NCBI GenBank assembly: GCA_964459305.1
Contig: CAYWNA010000125.1
Coordinates: forward strand, 1-36,110
Source: CAYWNA01 sp964459305
GTDB lineage: Bacteria > Planctomycetota > Planctomycetia > Pirellulales > Pirellulaceae
Direction of reading: 5' to 3'
Length of the DNA stretch: 36,110 nucleotides
A program made the position numbers and the translations under genes. The notes under the pieces were generated by a model that was not told where the DNA came from, did not search any database, and worked only from the letters and a program-made list of their open reading frames with translations. Shown here piece after piece: positions 18,201-26,010 of the stretch. Each line of letters starts with the position of its first letter. Positions within the stretch are counted from its first letter, which is position 1.

Positions 18201-19293
18201 TTTTGTCAGCCGCATCGCCGGCTACATCGAAACGGCCGAACATTCCGGAAAACAGATGCCGGACCAGCAACGGCGCACGATCTACACTTGGATTGACGCC
18301 AACATCCCCTACTACTCGACCTACCGGTTTACACGGCCGAAGACACGAGGCAGCCGTGACGCATGGTCTCTCAGCGATACCCTGTACCGGGCGTTCGATC
18401 GACGCTGTATGGACTGCCATCGGCGCGAGTTATTCAATCCGTCGCTGTATGGCGGCCCGGCCGTTGTCTCAAGCAAGCTCTGGACCAACCGAGGCATCAC
18501 CGCCCACGGGTTTCCGCAACGTTGGCCCGAAACGGCCCACATCGGCCCTGAGTTGCGGATCAACTTGACCAATCCGGCCAACAGCCTGCTGCTCCGCGCC
18601 CCCTTGGCCAAGGCGGAAGGCGGTTTCGGCTATTGCCGCCAAGAAGACGGCACACCCGTGTTTGCCGATCAGGAGGACCCCGATTATCAATGCATGCTCG
18701 GAGTGATCGAGAATGCCAAACGCGAGCTGTACCTGAATCCCCGCGTCGATATGTCGGCCGAGCACGTCGCCTCGGTCCTGCCGACGTTGAAGTCAGAAGT
18801 CGAGCTGGCCAAGTATTTGCCGCACAGCGTGCTTTCCGAGGGCTTGCGACAGTTGAAGGCGCTGCCGGCCGGCGCCGAGAATCTGTCGCTTCGTGCCAGG
18901 GGGGCCAGCAAGAGCCGTCACCCGTTGCAGGGCATTCCGCCAGGCCGCTGCGAGCAAGGCCCGCTGGACGGCGACCCGAAGACCCTTTGGGACGAAATCG
19001 ATGGTAAGCCAGAGTATGCCTATTGCGCGACCTTCAAGGAGAGAACGCGGATTTCGGTGCTTTCGATCGTCGGCTGGAAGCACCACGATTTTGCACCCCG
19101 TGGCTTCGAAATCCTGTGCGACGGCAAACCCGTCGGACGGATCGCAGATGCCCAGTACCAAGCCAACCGTCTGTCTCTTGCCTTCGACCCCGTCGAATGC
19201 CTGACCGTGGAACTGCGGATCGACGAATACTATGGAGGCTCTCCAGCGATTCGCGAATTGGAGTTCTACGATCTGTCCGGCGACGGCAAATAG
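15259..19293 (+). CDS. HzsA-like multi-haem PD40 protein
   Basis: A 1344-residue exported protein; AAAGAGG precedes the ATG and a signal peptide ends near AMVCAEE (about residue 25). Order: beta-sandwich of GH2-like jelly-roll type (about 60-230), a helical stretch (280-420), PD40/TolB-like propeller (about 440-760; motifs such as IYRVGLDGSGLTQIT and GQLAFVSTRD), a cytochrome region with three CxxCH haem sites at Cys871, Cys925 and Cys1050, and a C-terminal discoidin-like carbohydrate-binding sandwich (about 1225-1340). This layout is that of proteins annotated HzsA-related (hydrazine synthase alpha middle domain), common in non-anammox planctomycetes. A redox role linked to polysaccharide breakdown at the cell surface is plausible from the context and the terminal sugar-binding fold. 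Real substrate unknown. Confidence 0.85.
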   Translation: MRYRLLMNATILAVLAINPTAMVCAEEGGSDVDRLIARKAQQDREARQQQLQQVRECCVVLGTWHAIGPFKHEQYGHAPDSLAFPYDVERDVLAAGRRSADLNKSYQAQRFPGMVETERRWREHPEWIDGYRHLLLRGPAPARGEAVYLYRTISCRKATTLAMRVYAEDYIAAWLNGRDLGRADRGSWTASRFPSALCIDLPLEQGENRLLIKVASLCGMHGFAFSLEGLTPSHELEPGQWDSSICREASASNFSRQHQPLTCEQPASVTYPQNESLTDCIASIARALELRVEEVSPILAEIQPSRLAELAREATDHADALARLRVFRFEITMTPMFDPPSSVMAEEMERRFEDSPGGHDYVTALSDLRPAVEAALEQVDQGRPGAAAAGLAAYDRLETMWRSEAAKLSPILFIRRPYVRVDARAPYSCEGSTPSAICLFDPATPSEPARVVFEEPGTAIYDMCLGLDANSIYFSAKRPQAEGGWHIYRVGLDGSGLTQITHGPCNDISPCALPGGQLAFVSTRDQNWVTCAPRKAAHLFLAAADGSELRKASANIDSDHTPRLLEDGRILFTRWDYGVEKNVFARHALWTVNSDGTGMQLFAGNTIEDPAGFWKGRQVSGRPVAVCVFGPHHTHQSGMIGLVWNQRGTEAPRGEGFRFITNEIPSYADTTFAFGYEDPYPLNERLFLMTYGGDGNRKARLYLLDDRGNRRCLYEAAGSLGCYHPLPLDPAPHPVARVARTTPHTWSYRDPFQRNLQPDDSVTATLFLADVHRGLSPHVKRGEARYLQILEQVPKTVAHAQDAWGTSPLTGRGTVHVRRLIGTVPLEQDGSACFLVPALRSLSFNVLDAQGKLLMRMGADASFMPGEQRGCVGCHEVNEGGYPAPFSVVPSVSKTRLAIPDRPDWGTAGLIDYQRVVQPIWDQYCVSCHSGALPDGGVDMTGDRTRYFCASYDNLVERELVDYHNVFALEHDETPIKAIGSFVSRIAGYIETAEHSGKQMPDQQRRTIYTWIDANIPYYSTYRFTRPKTRGSRDAWSLSDTLYRAFDRRCMDCHRRELFNPSLYGGPAVVSSKLWTNRGITAHGFPQRWPETAHIGPELRINLTNPANSLLLRAPLAKAEGGFGYCRQEDGTPVFADQEDPDYQCMLGVIENAKRELYLNPRVDMSAEHVASVLPTLKSEVELAKYLPHSVLSEGLRQLKALPAGAENLSLRARGASKSRHPLQGIPPGRCEQGPLDGDPKTLWDEIDGKPEYAYCATFKERTRISVLSIVGWKHHDFAPRGFEILCDGKPVGRIADAQYQANRLSLAFDPVECLTVELRIDEYYGGSPAIRELEFYDLSGDGK

Positions 19294-19318
19294 CTGAGAG
19301 AATTAGGCAAGGAGAACC

Positions 19319-19708
19319 ATGCATCATCGCAATACAACGCTGGCCCGCTGAACGCGGTGGCCCACGTCCTGCGAGTCGTCATGGCCGAGGATCACCACGG
19401 CGGTTCGTGGGAGGATGGGCTGCAGGCAGCGACGGCGGACAAGCCGTTGGCATTCTTCGACGACGGGCTCGGGCGCCTGATCGCTCGCAGCGAATGGAAT
19501 CGCGACGCCGTCCAACTGCTGTTCCAGCCGCGACACGTGCCCGACGGCCACTCTCAAGCCGAACGCGGCACATTCACGTTCAGCGACCTGGGCCGCAACT
19601 GGGCCGAGAAAGTCGCCAACTCGGGCGGCAGCCATGCAGGCAGTTCCGCGGAGAGCCGCTTTCAGTCGGTTGTGTTGATCGACGATGTCGGCCAAGGCGT
19701 CTTGCATA
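19319..19708 (+). pseudogene. Heparinase II/III-like gene remnant, truncated by IS66
   Basis: AAGGAG precedes an ATG at 19319, 25 bp after the HzsA-like stop, but the frame closes after ten codons. From about 19350 another frame carries text resembling the C-terminal beta-sandwich of heparinase II/III-type lyases: LIARSEWNRDAVQLLFQ, DGHSQAERGTFTFSDLGR and FQSVVLIDDVGQ. A large deletion thus joined the start region to the C-terminal part out of frame. At about 19700-19715 the lyase-like text ends where the inverted IS66 remnant begins. The gene originally formed an operon with the HzsA-like protein. It is non-functional; the lyase assignment is from local similarity only. Confidence 0.6.
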
Positions 19709-20683
19709 CGCCTAACGTGCGTAGAACGCTGGCGATGATCGATTGGCGTTTCGCGCCCTTGGGTTTTTTGGTTGGTGCGGCCTGTATCGCGACGCTGAGC
19801 GTCGTCTCGCAGTTCACGCTCTGAGACGTTGTTGTCGCCATCCACTCCCTCGCTCGTCACGAATACAAACAACTCCTCCGCCAGCAGCAGACGCATGACC
19901 TCATTGACAACACGGCGATAGTCGTCTTCAACGCCCTCGGTCTCCGAACCTTCCAGCGAGTGGACGCTGCACAGGACGAGCAGTTCTTCCTCCAATTTCG
20001 TGACGCGGCGCTGGCGACCGACGGTGGTGAAACGCTTGTCGTTGGCAACTCGTTTTGCCGTGCGGTAGATCGACAGCAACGAGTCGGTCAACTCGCGATA
20101 CCTGGTGTCTTCGGGAGCCTGCAGCGTCAGCTTGATCGCTTTGCGAAGTAGATGAGCCCAGCACCTGGCAAGCCTTGTCCAGTGACAGACCCAAAGTGTA
20201 AACCTGATAAGCCAGTGCGATCAGGATCTCCATCCCAAACTCACCTCGACCGGGCACTCCCGGCGGTTGACCGTAGCGGTTGCCCTGCCGATAGATTTCG
20301 TAGGCCACAAGGACAGCTCGACCGTCCTCCAACCGCCATGCAACGCGTGTGTGAGACAGTTTGCAGTCCTGGGGATCGCAGTCGTCGGGATACACCGTTT
20401 CCGTCCGCGCTGCCCTGGCAATCTTCTCCGACGTCGACAGCCTTCCTCGTCGCTTAGGTTTCTTCCTTTTGCTTCGTTTTCCTTTTGCCTTTGCCTGGCG
20501 TTTCTCTTCTGCCTTTTCCGAGAAGGATTCTCTCAACCGATCGGTAGGGTTCTTTTCCTTCAGCTGGTCGACTTGTGCCTGTAGCTGCTGGATCACCTTC
20601 AGTTGCGAAGCGACCAAATCGACCAATCGATCGGCTTCAATCGTTCCATCGGTGACATCCTGTCTGAGTTGCTCCACATCCAT
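19709..20683 (-). mobile_element. Degenerate IS66-family transposase
   Basis: The N-terminal part (20683 to about 20155) has the coiled-coil leader with LKEKN, a Lys-rich linker, the Cys-containing segment DCDPQDCKLSHTRV and EILIALAYQVYTLGLSLDKA, as in IS66 TnpC. Near 20150 the frame breaks and the text jumps to LLRKAIKLTLQAPEDTRYRE...SIYRTAKRVANDKRF, so the catalytic core with most of its DDE residues is deleted. The C-terminal part keeps EELFVFVTSEGVDGDNNVSE, normally the DDE Glu region, then shifts frame at a run of six A near 19770, continuing KGAKRQSIIASVLRTLG. It is thus multiply broken. It is inserted opposite in orientation to the heparinase-like gene; no clear terminal repeats remain. 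Confidence 0.8.
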
Positions 20684-20905
20684 ACCGGTTCTATAACCGA
20701 TTCCCGAAAATCATGCAGTCCCATTTTCACCGAATACACAGCTACTGTTGCCGGTCGCCTCCTCGTCTAGCGAGACGATGCGTTCGCAAAATCAGGAATT
20801 TGTTCTGTCGGCATTCCTATGGCTTAATCACGGAAATCGGGATAGACTGAATGAGTCCCGACCGGACGATGATCAATGCCAAGTATACGCCGACCGGAGG
20901 ACGAG

Positions 20906-21319
20906 ATGAATCAGGACGAACAACACCTGCGGCTGCTTTCGATATTCCACTACATCGTCGGTGGCATGACGGCTTTCTTCGCCTGCTTTCCGCTCTTTCA
21001 CTTGGTGTTCGGCATCGTCTTGGTCGTCGCTCCGGATGCATTCAAGTCCAGTGGCAACGGCCCACCCGCCTTCCTTGGCTGGCTCATGATCCTCGTTGCG
21101 GGCACCATCATCCTTGTTGGGTGGACCTTTGCCGCTTGCATCATCGTTGCCGGCCGTTCCCTCGCATCCCGGCGACGCTATATGTTCTGTCTCGCCATGG
21201 GTGGAATCGTGTGCCTCCTGATGCCCTACGGAACCGTGCTCGGCGTGTTCACTATCATCGTGTTGACGCGGGATTCGGTGAAAAAGGTGTTCTCGGCTCG
21301 CCAAGGCAAAACATCGTAG
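20906..21319 (+). CDS. Small polytopic membrane protein, unknown
   Basis: A 137-residue protein. The ATG at 20906 has an excellent Shine-Dalgarno (GGAGG five bases upstream), which settles the start. After a short polar N-terminus (MNQDEQHLRLLSIFHY) there are three or four hydrophobic helices (about 12-44, 55-80 and 95-125) and a basic tail. The LLSIFHYIVGG opening is one I associate with small planctomycete membrane proteins of unknown function. It stands alone between the IS66 remnant and a gene-free stretch. Function not known. Confidence 0.75.
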   Translation: MNQDEQHLRLLSIFHYIVGGMTAFFACFPLFHLVFGIVLVVAPDAFKSSGNGPPAFLGWLMILVAGTIILVGWTFAACIIVAGRSLASRRRYMFCLAMGGIVCLLMPYGTVLGVFTIIVLTRDSVKKVFSARQGKTS

Positions 21320-21837
21320 TTCGGTGATCGGCAAAGCTGTTCTGTTTCTGGTTTCGCGGTTTATGGCAACTTCTTCTGGCAGGTAGCTGAATTCGTAGCG
21401 ATCAGCCTGCCAAACCTGCTTGAATCGGAGAGCATTAGCAAGGAGCCATCGATATCAGCCGCGGCTGGATCGCGGCCAAAAATGAACGCCGCACGACAAC
21501 GGCGGCCGGTACTGCTGCGCGACTAGGTCGCCAAGACTCCAGTACCTCATTTTTACTGTTGCTGTGGAGTCACAGACATGTCAGAATCGGCTATTGTTAA
21601 TTTCCTGTGAAGCTGCTGTCCGCATGGATCCGACCGGTTGCGTACGTTTTTCGAAATGGCCTGCCGCAAGCCGCCGAACGACGCGATTTGCCGGAAGGCC
21701 CCTTAGTCAGACGTCTTCTTGGATTGTCCGAGAACACCGGGCGGGTGGAAGTCAGGGGAGTCTTTTGGTGTTTCTGGATCCGCGTGACGTAACATCTTCA
21801 GTCCACTCATTCGGTGACGCATTGCTACGGTAGGCCT
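21320..21837. other. Gene-free stretch upstream of zinc-ribbon kinase
   Basis: No gene recognised on either strand. It contains short open frames without family resemblance. The promoter of the kinase gene should lie at its right end, but no convincing -35/-10 pair stands out. Confidence 0.4.
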
Positions 21838-23514
21838 ATGTCCGCAGACTTGCAGCAATTTGTTCGAGCGATCAAAGAAAGCGGTATCCTGACCGCTGGC
21901 GAATTCTCGGCATTTCAGAATCGTTTGGCGGCGACCGAAGGACCAATCGATGTCGCAAAGTTCGCCGACGAACTGGTCGTAGAGAAGCGATTGACGAAGT
22001 TCCAAGCGAAGGCGTTTTGCAGCGGCGTCCCCAAACGCATGGTACTCGGCAGCTACGTGATCCTCGACGAGATCGGGGCCGGGGGCATGGGACAGGTCTA
22101 CAAGGCTCAGCATCGGCGGATGAAGCGGGTGGTGGCATTGAAGGTGCTGTCGCCTGAAAAAGTCAAATCCGACGAAGCAGTGGATCGCTTTCAACGCGAA
22201 GTCGAGGCCGCCGCAAGGCTGAACCATCCCAACATCGTCACGGCCCACGATGCGGACGAGGACGAAGGGGTCCACTATCTGGTTATGGAGTACGTGGATG
22301 GGATGGACCTGTTTCATCTGGTTCATCGGCGTGGGCCGATCCCAATCAAATTAGCTATGGACTGGACGGCCCAGGCAGCCAGAGGATTTGAGTACGCTCA
22401 CAGCAAGGGAATCGTGCACCGAGATATCAAACCGGCCAATCTACTCGTGTCGTCGGACCTGACGGTCAAGATTCTTGATATGGGGCTCGCGCGGCTTGAT
22501 GAGAGCCCAGGAGCTCTTGACGAAACCGCCGCGGGTAGCCTAACAAGAATGGGCGAAATCATCGGGACCATTGATTTCATGGCGCCCGAACAGGCGGAGG
22601 ATACGCGACAGGCTGGTCCGGCAGCCGACGTCTATTCGCTCGGCTGCACGCTCTATTACCTCTTGACGAGCGAGTATGTTTACCCCGCTACGACCCTCAT
22701 GAAGAAGCTGCTCGCTCATTGCCAGAATCCAATCCCATCATTGCGAGACAAGCGTCGGGATGTCCCGGCACAGCTCAACGACATTTTCCGGAGGATGGTG
22801 GCAAAAAAGCCCGAAGATCGTCCTCAACATATGAGTGAAATTATCTCGGCGCTTGAGCACTGTCGCTTGTTGGTGGAACCGGATGAGAGCGAAGATCGGC
22901 AGGCTATTGTCGATCAACTTGAAAACCGGCAAAGCCCGCGCGGTGGCAAAACCATCCAGCAAGGGTTTAGCACCGTGGCTGTGCACAGCGACGATTCGCG
23001 TGTGGGCCTGGACTCCGATGACGAAGTGAAATCTGCCGACGCCCAGTCGCTTCCGGCTCGTGAGCCAAAGGAAGAAACCGCCAGATCGAAACCGGACGGT
23101 GCAGCGTCCGTCGAAGCCCAATCTGAGTCGAAGGGACCGTTGCCACCCATTATTTCCTTCTGTACTTGCGGCACGGTATTCGCCGCTTCTGGAAAGAAGG
23201 CTGGTACCGCGGTCAAGTGCCCGACATGCGGAGGATCTGTGAAGATTGCAGCCCCGACCGATCCGCGGGCGTCTGAACGGCCAATCGACGTGACCTGTGA
23301 ATGCGGCAAATCATATCTTGTCGCTAAACAGACGATGGGAAGGATGGTCAAGTGCATGAAATGCCGGCGGCCGATGGCCGTTCCCAATGTCGAGAAATTC
23401 GGCGTTGCGTGCACTCAATGTGGTCAGCAGTTTTCCGCCATGGACAGCCTGGCGGGCAAGAGGGTCCGATGCCCAAAATGTGGCGGAACGTTCTCCGTTC
23501 CAGAACGAGTCTGA
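21838..23514 (+). CDS. Ser/Thr protein kinase with three C-terminal zinc ribbons
   Basis: A 558-residue Hanks-type kinase (ATG at 21838; a start eight codons earlier is possible). Residues 1-65 form a helical leader. The kinase domain (about 72-352) is complete: glycine loop EIGAGGMGQVY, Lys102 in VALKVL, Glu121, HRDIKPAN with Asp196, DMG in place of DFG (Asp214; this change is frequent in planctomycete kinases), APEQ, and Asp-x-x-Ser-x-Gly. An acidic/polar linker (about 355-435) leads to three CxC/CxxC zinc-ribbon units at about 438-470, 478-513 and 520-556. There is no transmembrane segment, so it is cytoplasmic. It converges on the Hsp70 gene 194 bp away. Catalytically it looks active; the ribbons probably bind a partner or the target. 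Confidence 0.9.
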   Translation: MSADLQQFVRAIKESGILTAGEFSAFQNRLAATEGPIDVAKFADELVVEKRLTKFQAKAFCSGVPKRMVLGSYVILDEIGAGGMGQVYKAQHRRMKRVVALKVLSPEKVKSDEAVDRFQREVEAAARLNHPNIVTAHDADEDEGVHYLVMEYVDGMDLFHLVHRRGPIPIKLAMDWTAQAARGFEYAHSKGIVHRDIKPANLLVSSDLTVKILDMGLARLDESPGALDETAAGSLTRMGEIIGTIDFMAPEQAEDTRQAGPAADVYSLGCTLYYLLTSEYVYPATTLMKKLLAHCQNPIPSLRDKRRDVPAQLNDIFRRMVAKKPEDRPQHMSEIISALEHCRLLVEPDESEDRQAIVDQLENRQSPRGGKTIQQGFSTVAVHSDDSRVGLDSDDEVKSADAQSLPAREPKEETARSKPDGAASVEAQSESKGPLPPIISFCTCGTVFAASGKKAGTAVKCPTCGGSVKIAAPTDPRASERPIDVTCECGKSYLVAKQTMGRMVKCMKCRRPMAVPNVEKFGVACTQCGQQFSAMDSLAGKRVRCPKCGGTFSVPERV

Positions 23515-23708
23515 CCGGCAGTCTTCCCATGCCGTAACTCACTTCCGCAGAACCCTGGAAACGGCGAGCGTTTCGCAGGTGTCCTCCGACTTGGGCTGCG
23601 ATGTGAATTGTCCGGCGACACAACGGACCGTTCGCATCATTGCGCGACAAGGCTGCGTGAGATTCAACTGCCGGTTCGCACGATGCAACAAACCATCGGC
23701 AGGTTCAG

Positions 23709-25334
23709 CTACCTGACCGCCAATCCTGCAAATTGTCTGCGCTCCTGCTCAACTGCGTCGTCCGAGAGGATTCCCTCGGTGTGTATTTCTGCATGTACTT
23801 TGGCACCGGTCGTCTGGCACTCGGCGGACATGTGCACGCGCCCATCCTTGTCGTAGCCCAGGTGCAGAATTATCGGTGATCCCTTGGGTAGATTCTCCGG
23901 CAGCGGTCCCAAGACGCAGTTCCCCAGAGTCTCGCATGCTTCCCGCCGGTCCGTATCGCCCTCGGTGATGGTGAGGCTGATTTCTCGCATGCCGTCTTTC
24001 GCGATCCGGAAGAGCTTCGACCGCTCAACAGGCAGGTCCGAGTTCTTCGGTATCATGACAACGTTCACTTTTTCACCGTGGTTCCGGGCAAAGAGTCCTA
24101 TGCCATGCGGATTAACGAGATTCAGAACTACGACGAGGTCGTCATCGTCCTCATCATCCTCCGGCGGCTTGACGTCTTCTGGCGACGAATCGACCAAGTC
24201 GTCTTCGGTCAACATGAATTCTTCGTATTCCGACGCTTCCGGCTTGGCAACTCGCTTCTGCTCGATATGGCCTCGTGATTCGATGACACCCGCGTAGACC
24301 GCCGCCCCAAGAGCAACGGCGAGATCCGGGTCGATGTGATGCAATGGTTCCTTCCCTGTCACACGCTGCAGCATGTTCCGGATCATGGGCATCCGCGTCG
24401 AGCCGCCAACCAACAGAACGGCGTCAAGTTTATCCCAGGTCAGCCCAGCATCCCGAACACATGCCTCGACGGTCATCTCAGTTTTGGAGAGTAGGCTTCT
24501 TGTGAGTCGCTCGAACTTCTCCTTTGTTACTTCCACTCGATGAACCTGGCCGGCATGTGTGCATTGAATCATGGTTCGGCGGAGGTCGCTCAACCGCTGC
24601 TTCGCCATCCGGCAATCGGTGGACAAGGTTTGGTACGAGATGGGATCGTCCCGCGGATCGGCGCCGTAGGCTTTCACGAACTCATCTGCCACGTAATCCG
24701 TCAAGGCGCGGTCCCAGTCGATTCCGCCCAACTCGCGGTTTCCGCCCGTTGCCAACTCTTGGATTACTTGATTGCCCACACGCATCACGGTGACGTCAAA
24801 AGTCCCTCCGCCAAGGTCGTAGACGGCGTAAAACCTCTCCTGCGTGTTGGTGTGCATTCCGTAAGCGATCAGCGCCGCGCTTGGTTCATTCAGCGTTCCC
24901 ATTACCTCCAGGCCGGCGATCTTGCCTGCATGTTCGGTGGCCGCACGCCGCTTTTCATTGAAAAAGGCCGGCACGGTAATCACGGCCTTTTTGATTTCTC
25001 CGATGGATGGCTGAGCACAAGCGAGCAACTTCTTCAATACGATCGCCGATACGGTTTCGGGCGTATATTCGTCCTTGCCGAAAGCGAAAGTCTTCGGTTC
25101 GCCGATCGAGCGTTTCGCAAACTGAACAACCTGTTCCGGATATACGTGGGCGTTCTGCAACGCGATTTCGCCGACGATGACATCCTCTTCATCGAAAAAC
25201 ACCGTCGAGGGGATTATCGGACGTTGATCGTCCGGGTTTTTGACCACTTGGGGGTCACCGTGTGGATCGATGTATCCCATGGTGGAATACGTCGTCCCTA
25301 AATCGATTCCCACGGTTTCGTACTTGCGTTGCAT
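23709..25334 (-). CDS. Hsp70-family chaperone lacking the C-terminal lid
   Basis: A 541-residue DnaK relative; GGAGAG lies before the ATG. The ATPase domain (about 5-370) is well kept: GIDLGTTYS, NEPSAALIAYG, YDLGGGTFDV and LVGGSTRMP. It is followed by an acidic stretch (about 385-407) rather than the usual short hydrophobic interdomain linker, then a beta-type region (about 408-525) that could be a reduced substrate-binding sandwich. The helical lid and the C-terminal tail of true DnaK (about 638 residues) are missing. It is therefore a specialised Hsp70 rather than the housekeeping one. It sits last in a minus-strand series with DUF2085 (54 bp upstream) and a J-like membrane protein, which suggests a membrane-linked partner system. 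Confidence 0.9.
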   Translation of the reverse strand: MQRKYETVGIDLGTTYSTMGYIDPHGDPQVVKNPDDQRPIIPSTVFFDEEDVIVGEIALQNAHVYPEQVVQFAKRSIGEPKTFAFGKDEYTPETVSAIVLKKLLACAQPSIGEIKKAVITVPAFFNEKRRAATEHAGKIAGLEVMGTLNEPSAALIAYGMHTNTQERFYAVYDLGGGTFDVTVMRVGNQVIQELATGGNRELGGIDWDRALTDYVADEFVKAYGADPRDDPISYQTLSTDCRMAKQRLSDLRRTMIQCTHAGQVHRVEVTKEKFERLTRSLLSKTEMTVEACVRDAGLTWDKLDAVLLVGGSTRMPMIRNMLQRVTGKEPLHHIDPDLAVALGAAVYAGVIESRGHIEQKRVAKPEASEYEEFMLTEDDLVDSSPEDVKPPEDDEDDDDLVVVLNLVNPHGIGLFARNHGEKVNVVMIPKNSDLPVERSKLFRIAKDGMREISLTITEGDTDRREACETLGNCVLGPLPENLPKGSPIILHLGYDKDGRVHMSAECQTTGAKVHAEIHTEGILSDDAVEQERRQFAGLAVR

Positions 25335-25387
25335 GAAAACGCTCTCTCCGTCAACTTAAGGCATGATTTGCGATCACGCTCGCTGAA

Positions 25388-25921
25388 TCACTTCCCCACA
25401 TGCACGGCCGCCTCGGTTTCGATAGTCGTTGCCTTGGTTCGCGTGCCCATGAGTCTGAACATCGTCTGTTGAAGCCAGCTATACGCGTGACCGGCAGTTT
25501 CAACGAAGGCCATGTAGAGTCCGATCCCACCCAGGAAGCCGGACACCGTCCGCTCGAAATGCCAGTGAGCAGGTAGCATCAGGATACCCAACAGCCAGCT
25601 CACGAACAAGACGACGGCCAGCCCCAGGCCAACGGTCAGACGCCATAGTCGATGCTGCTCAAAGCCTCGAAGTGCGGCAGCGGCAGCCAGAAGGAATCCC
25701 GACCACACACCCACACAACGCGCGCACGCCGGCATTCTCTCGCCACCGAGCGGATAGCAGCGTGTGGGGAGTTGATGGCACAATTTCGGGTAGATCGGAT
25801 CGAGGCGGCTCCGCAGCTTTGTGTCCTGCAGCAGAGGCCACGCGGTCGCCAACAGCAGACTTGTGCCCATCACCACCAGTACGAGCCAATGACTGATGGT
25901 TTTCCACACCGAAAAGAGCAT
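25388..25921 (-). CDS. DUF2085 membrane protein
   Basis: A 177-residue polytopic protein of the DUF2085 family. Diagnostic motifs are CHQLPTR (48-54) and CARCVGVWSG (66-75), whose Cys residues may bind metal. Four hydrophobic helices are visible (about 10-32, 72-88, 93-115 and 125-150). A GAGG sequence precedes the ATG at 25921. The gene lies 89 bp after the J-like protein and 53 bp before the Hsp70, all in one direction, so co-transcription is likely. The biochemical function of DUF2085 is unknown. Confidence 0.9.
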   Translation of the reverse strand: MLFSVWKTISHWLVLVVMGTSLLLATAWPLLQDTKLRSRLDPIYPKLCHQLPTRCYPLGGERMPACARCVGVWSGFLLAAAAALRGFEQHRLWRLTVGLGLAVVLFVSWLLGILMLPAHWHFERTVSGFLGGIGLYMAFVETAGHAYSWLQQTMFRLMGTRTKATTIETEAAVHVGK

Positions 25922-26010
25922 TTGGCCATCCTCACCACTTGCAGAAATCGTTTACGGTTGGCGATCGCGAAAGATGTTCTCGGATGCGAGCACTTTCCTG
26001 GGCAGCCCGA

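Noticed and set aside
17539..18420. A 293-residue minus-strand frame inside the HzsA-like gene
   Set aside because: It mirrors the codon pattern of the real gene, which holds the CxxCH motifs in the opposite strand; no motif or ribosome binding site of its own.
15259..19293. Anammox metabolism, from similarity to hydrazine synthase alpha
   Set aside because: HzsA-like proteins occur widely in non-anammox planctomycetes, and no HzsB/C or other anammox gene is nearby; the setting is polysaccharide breakdown.
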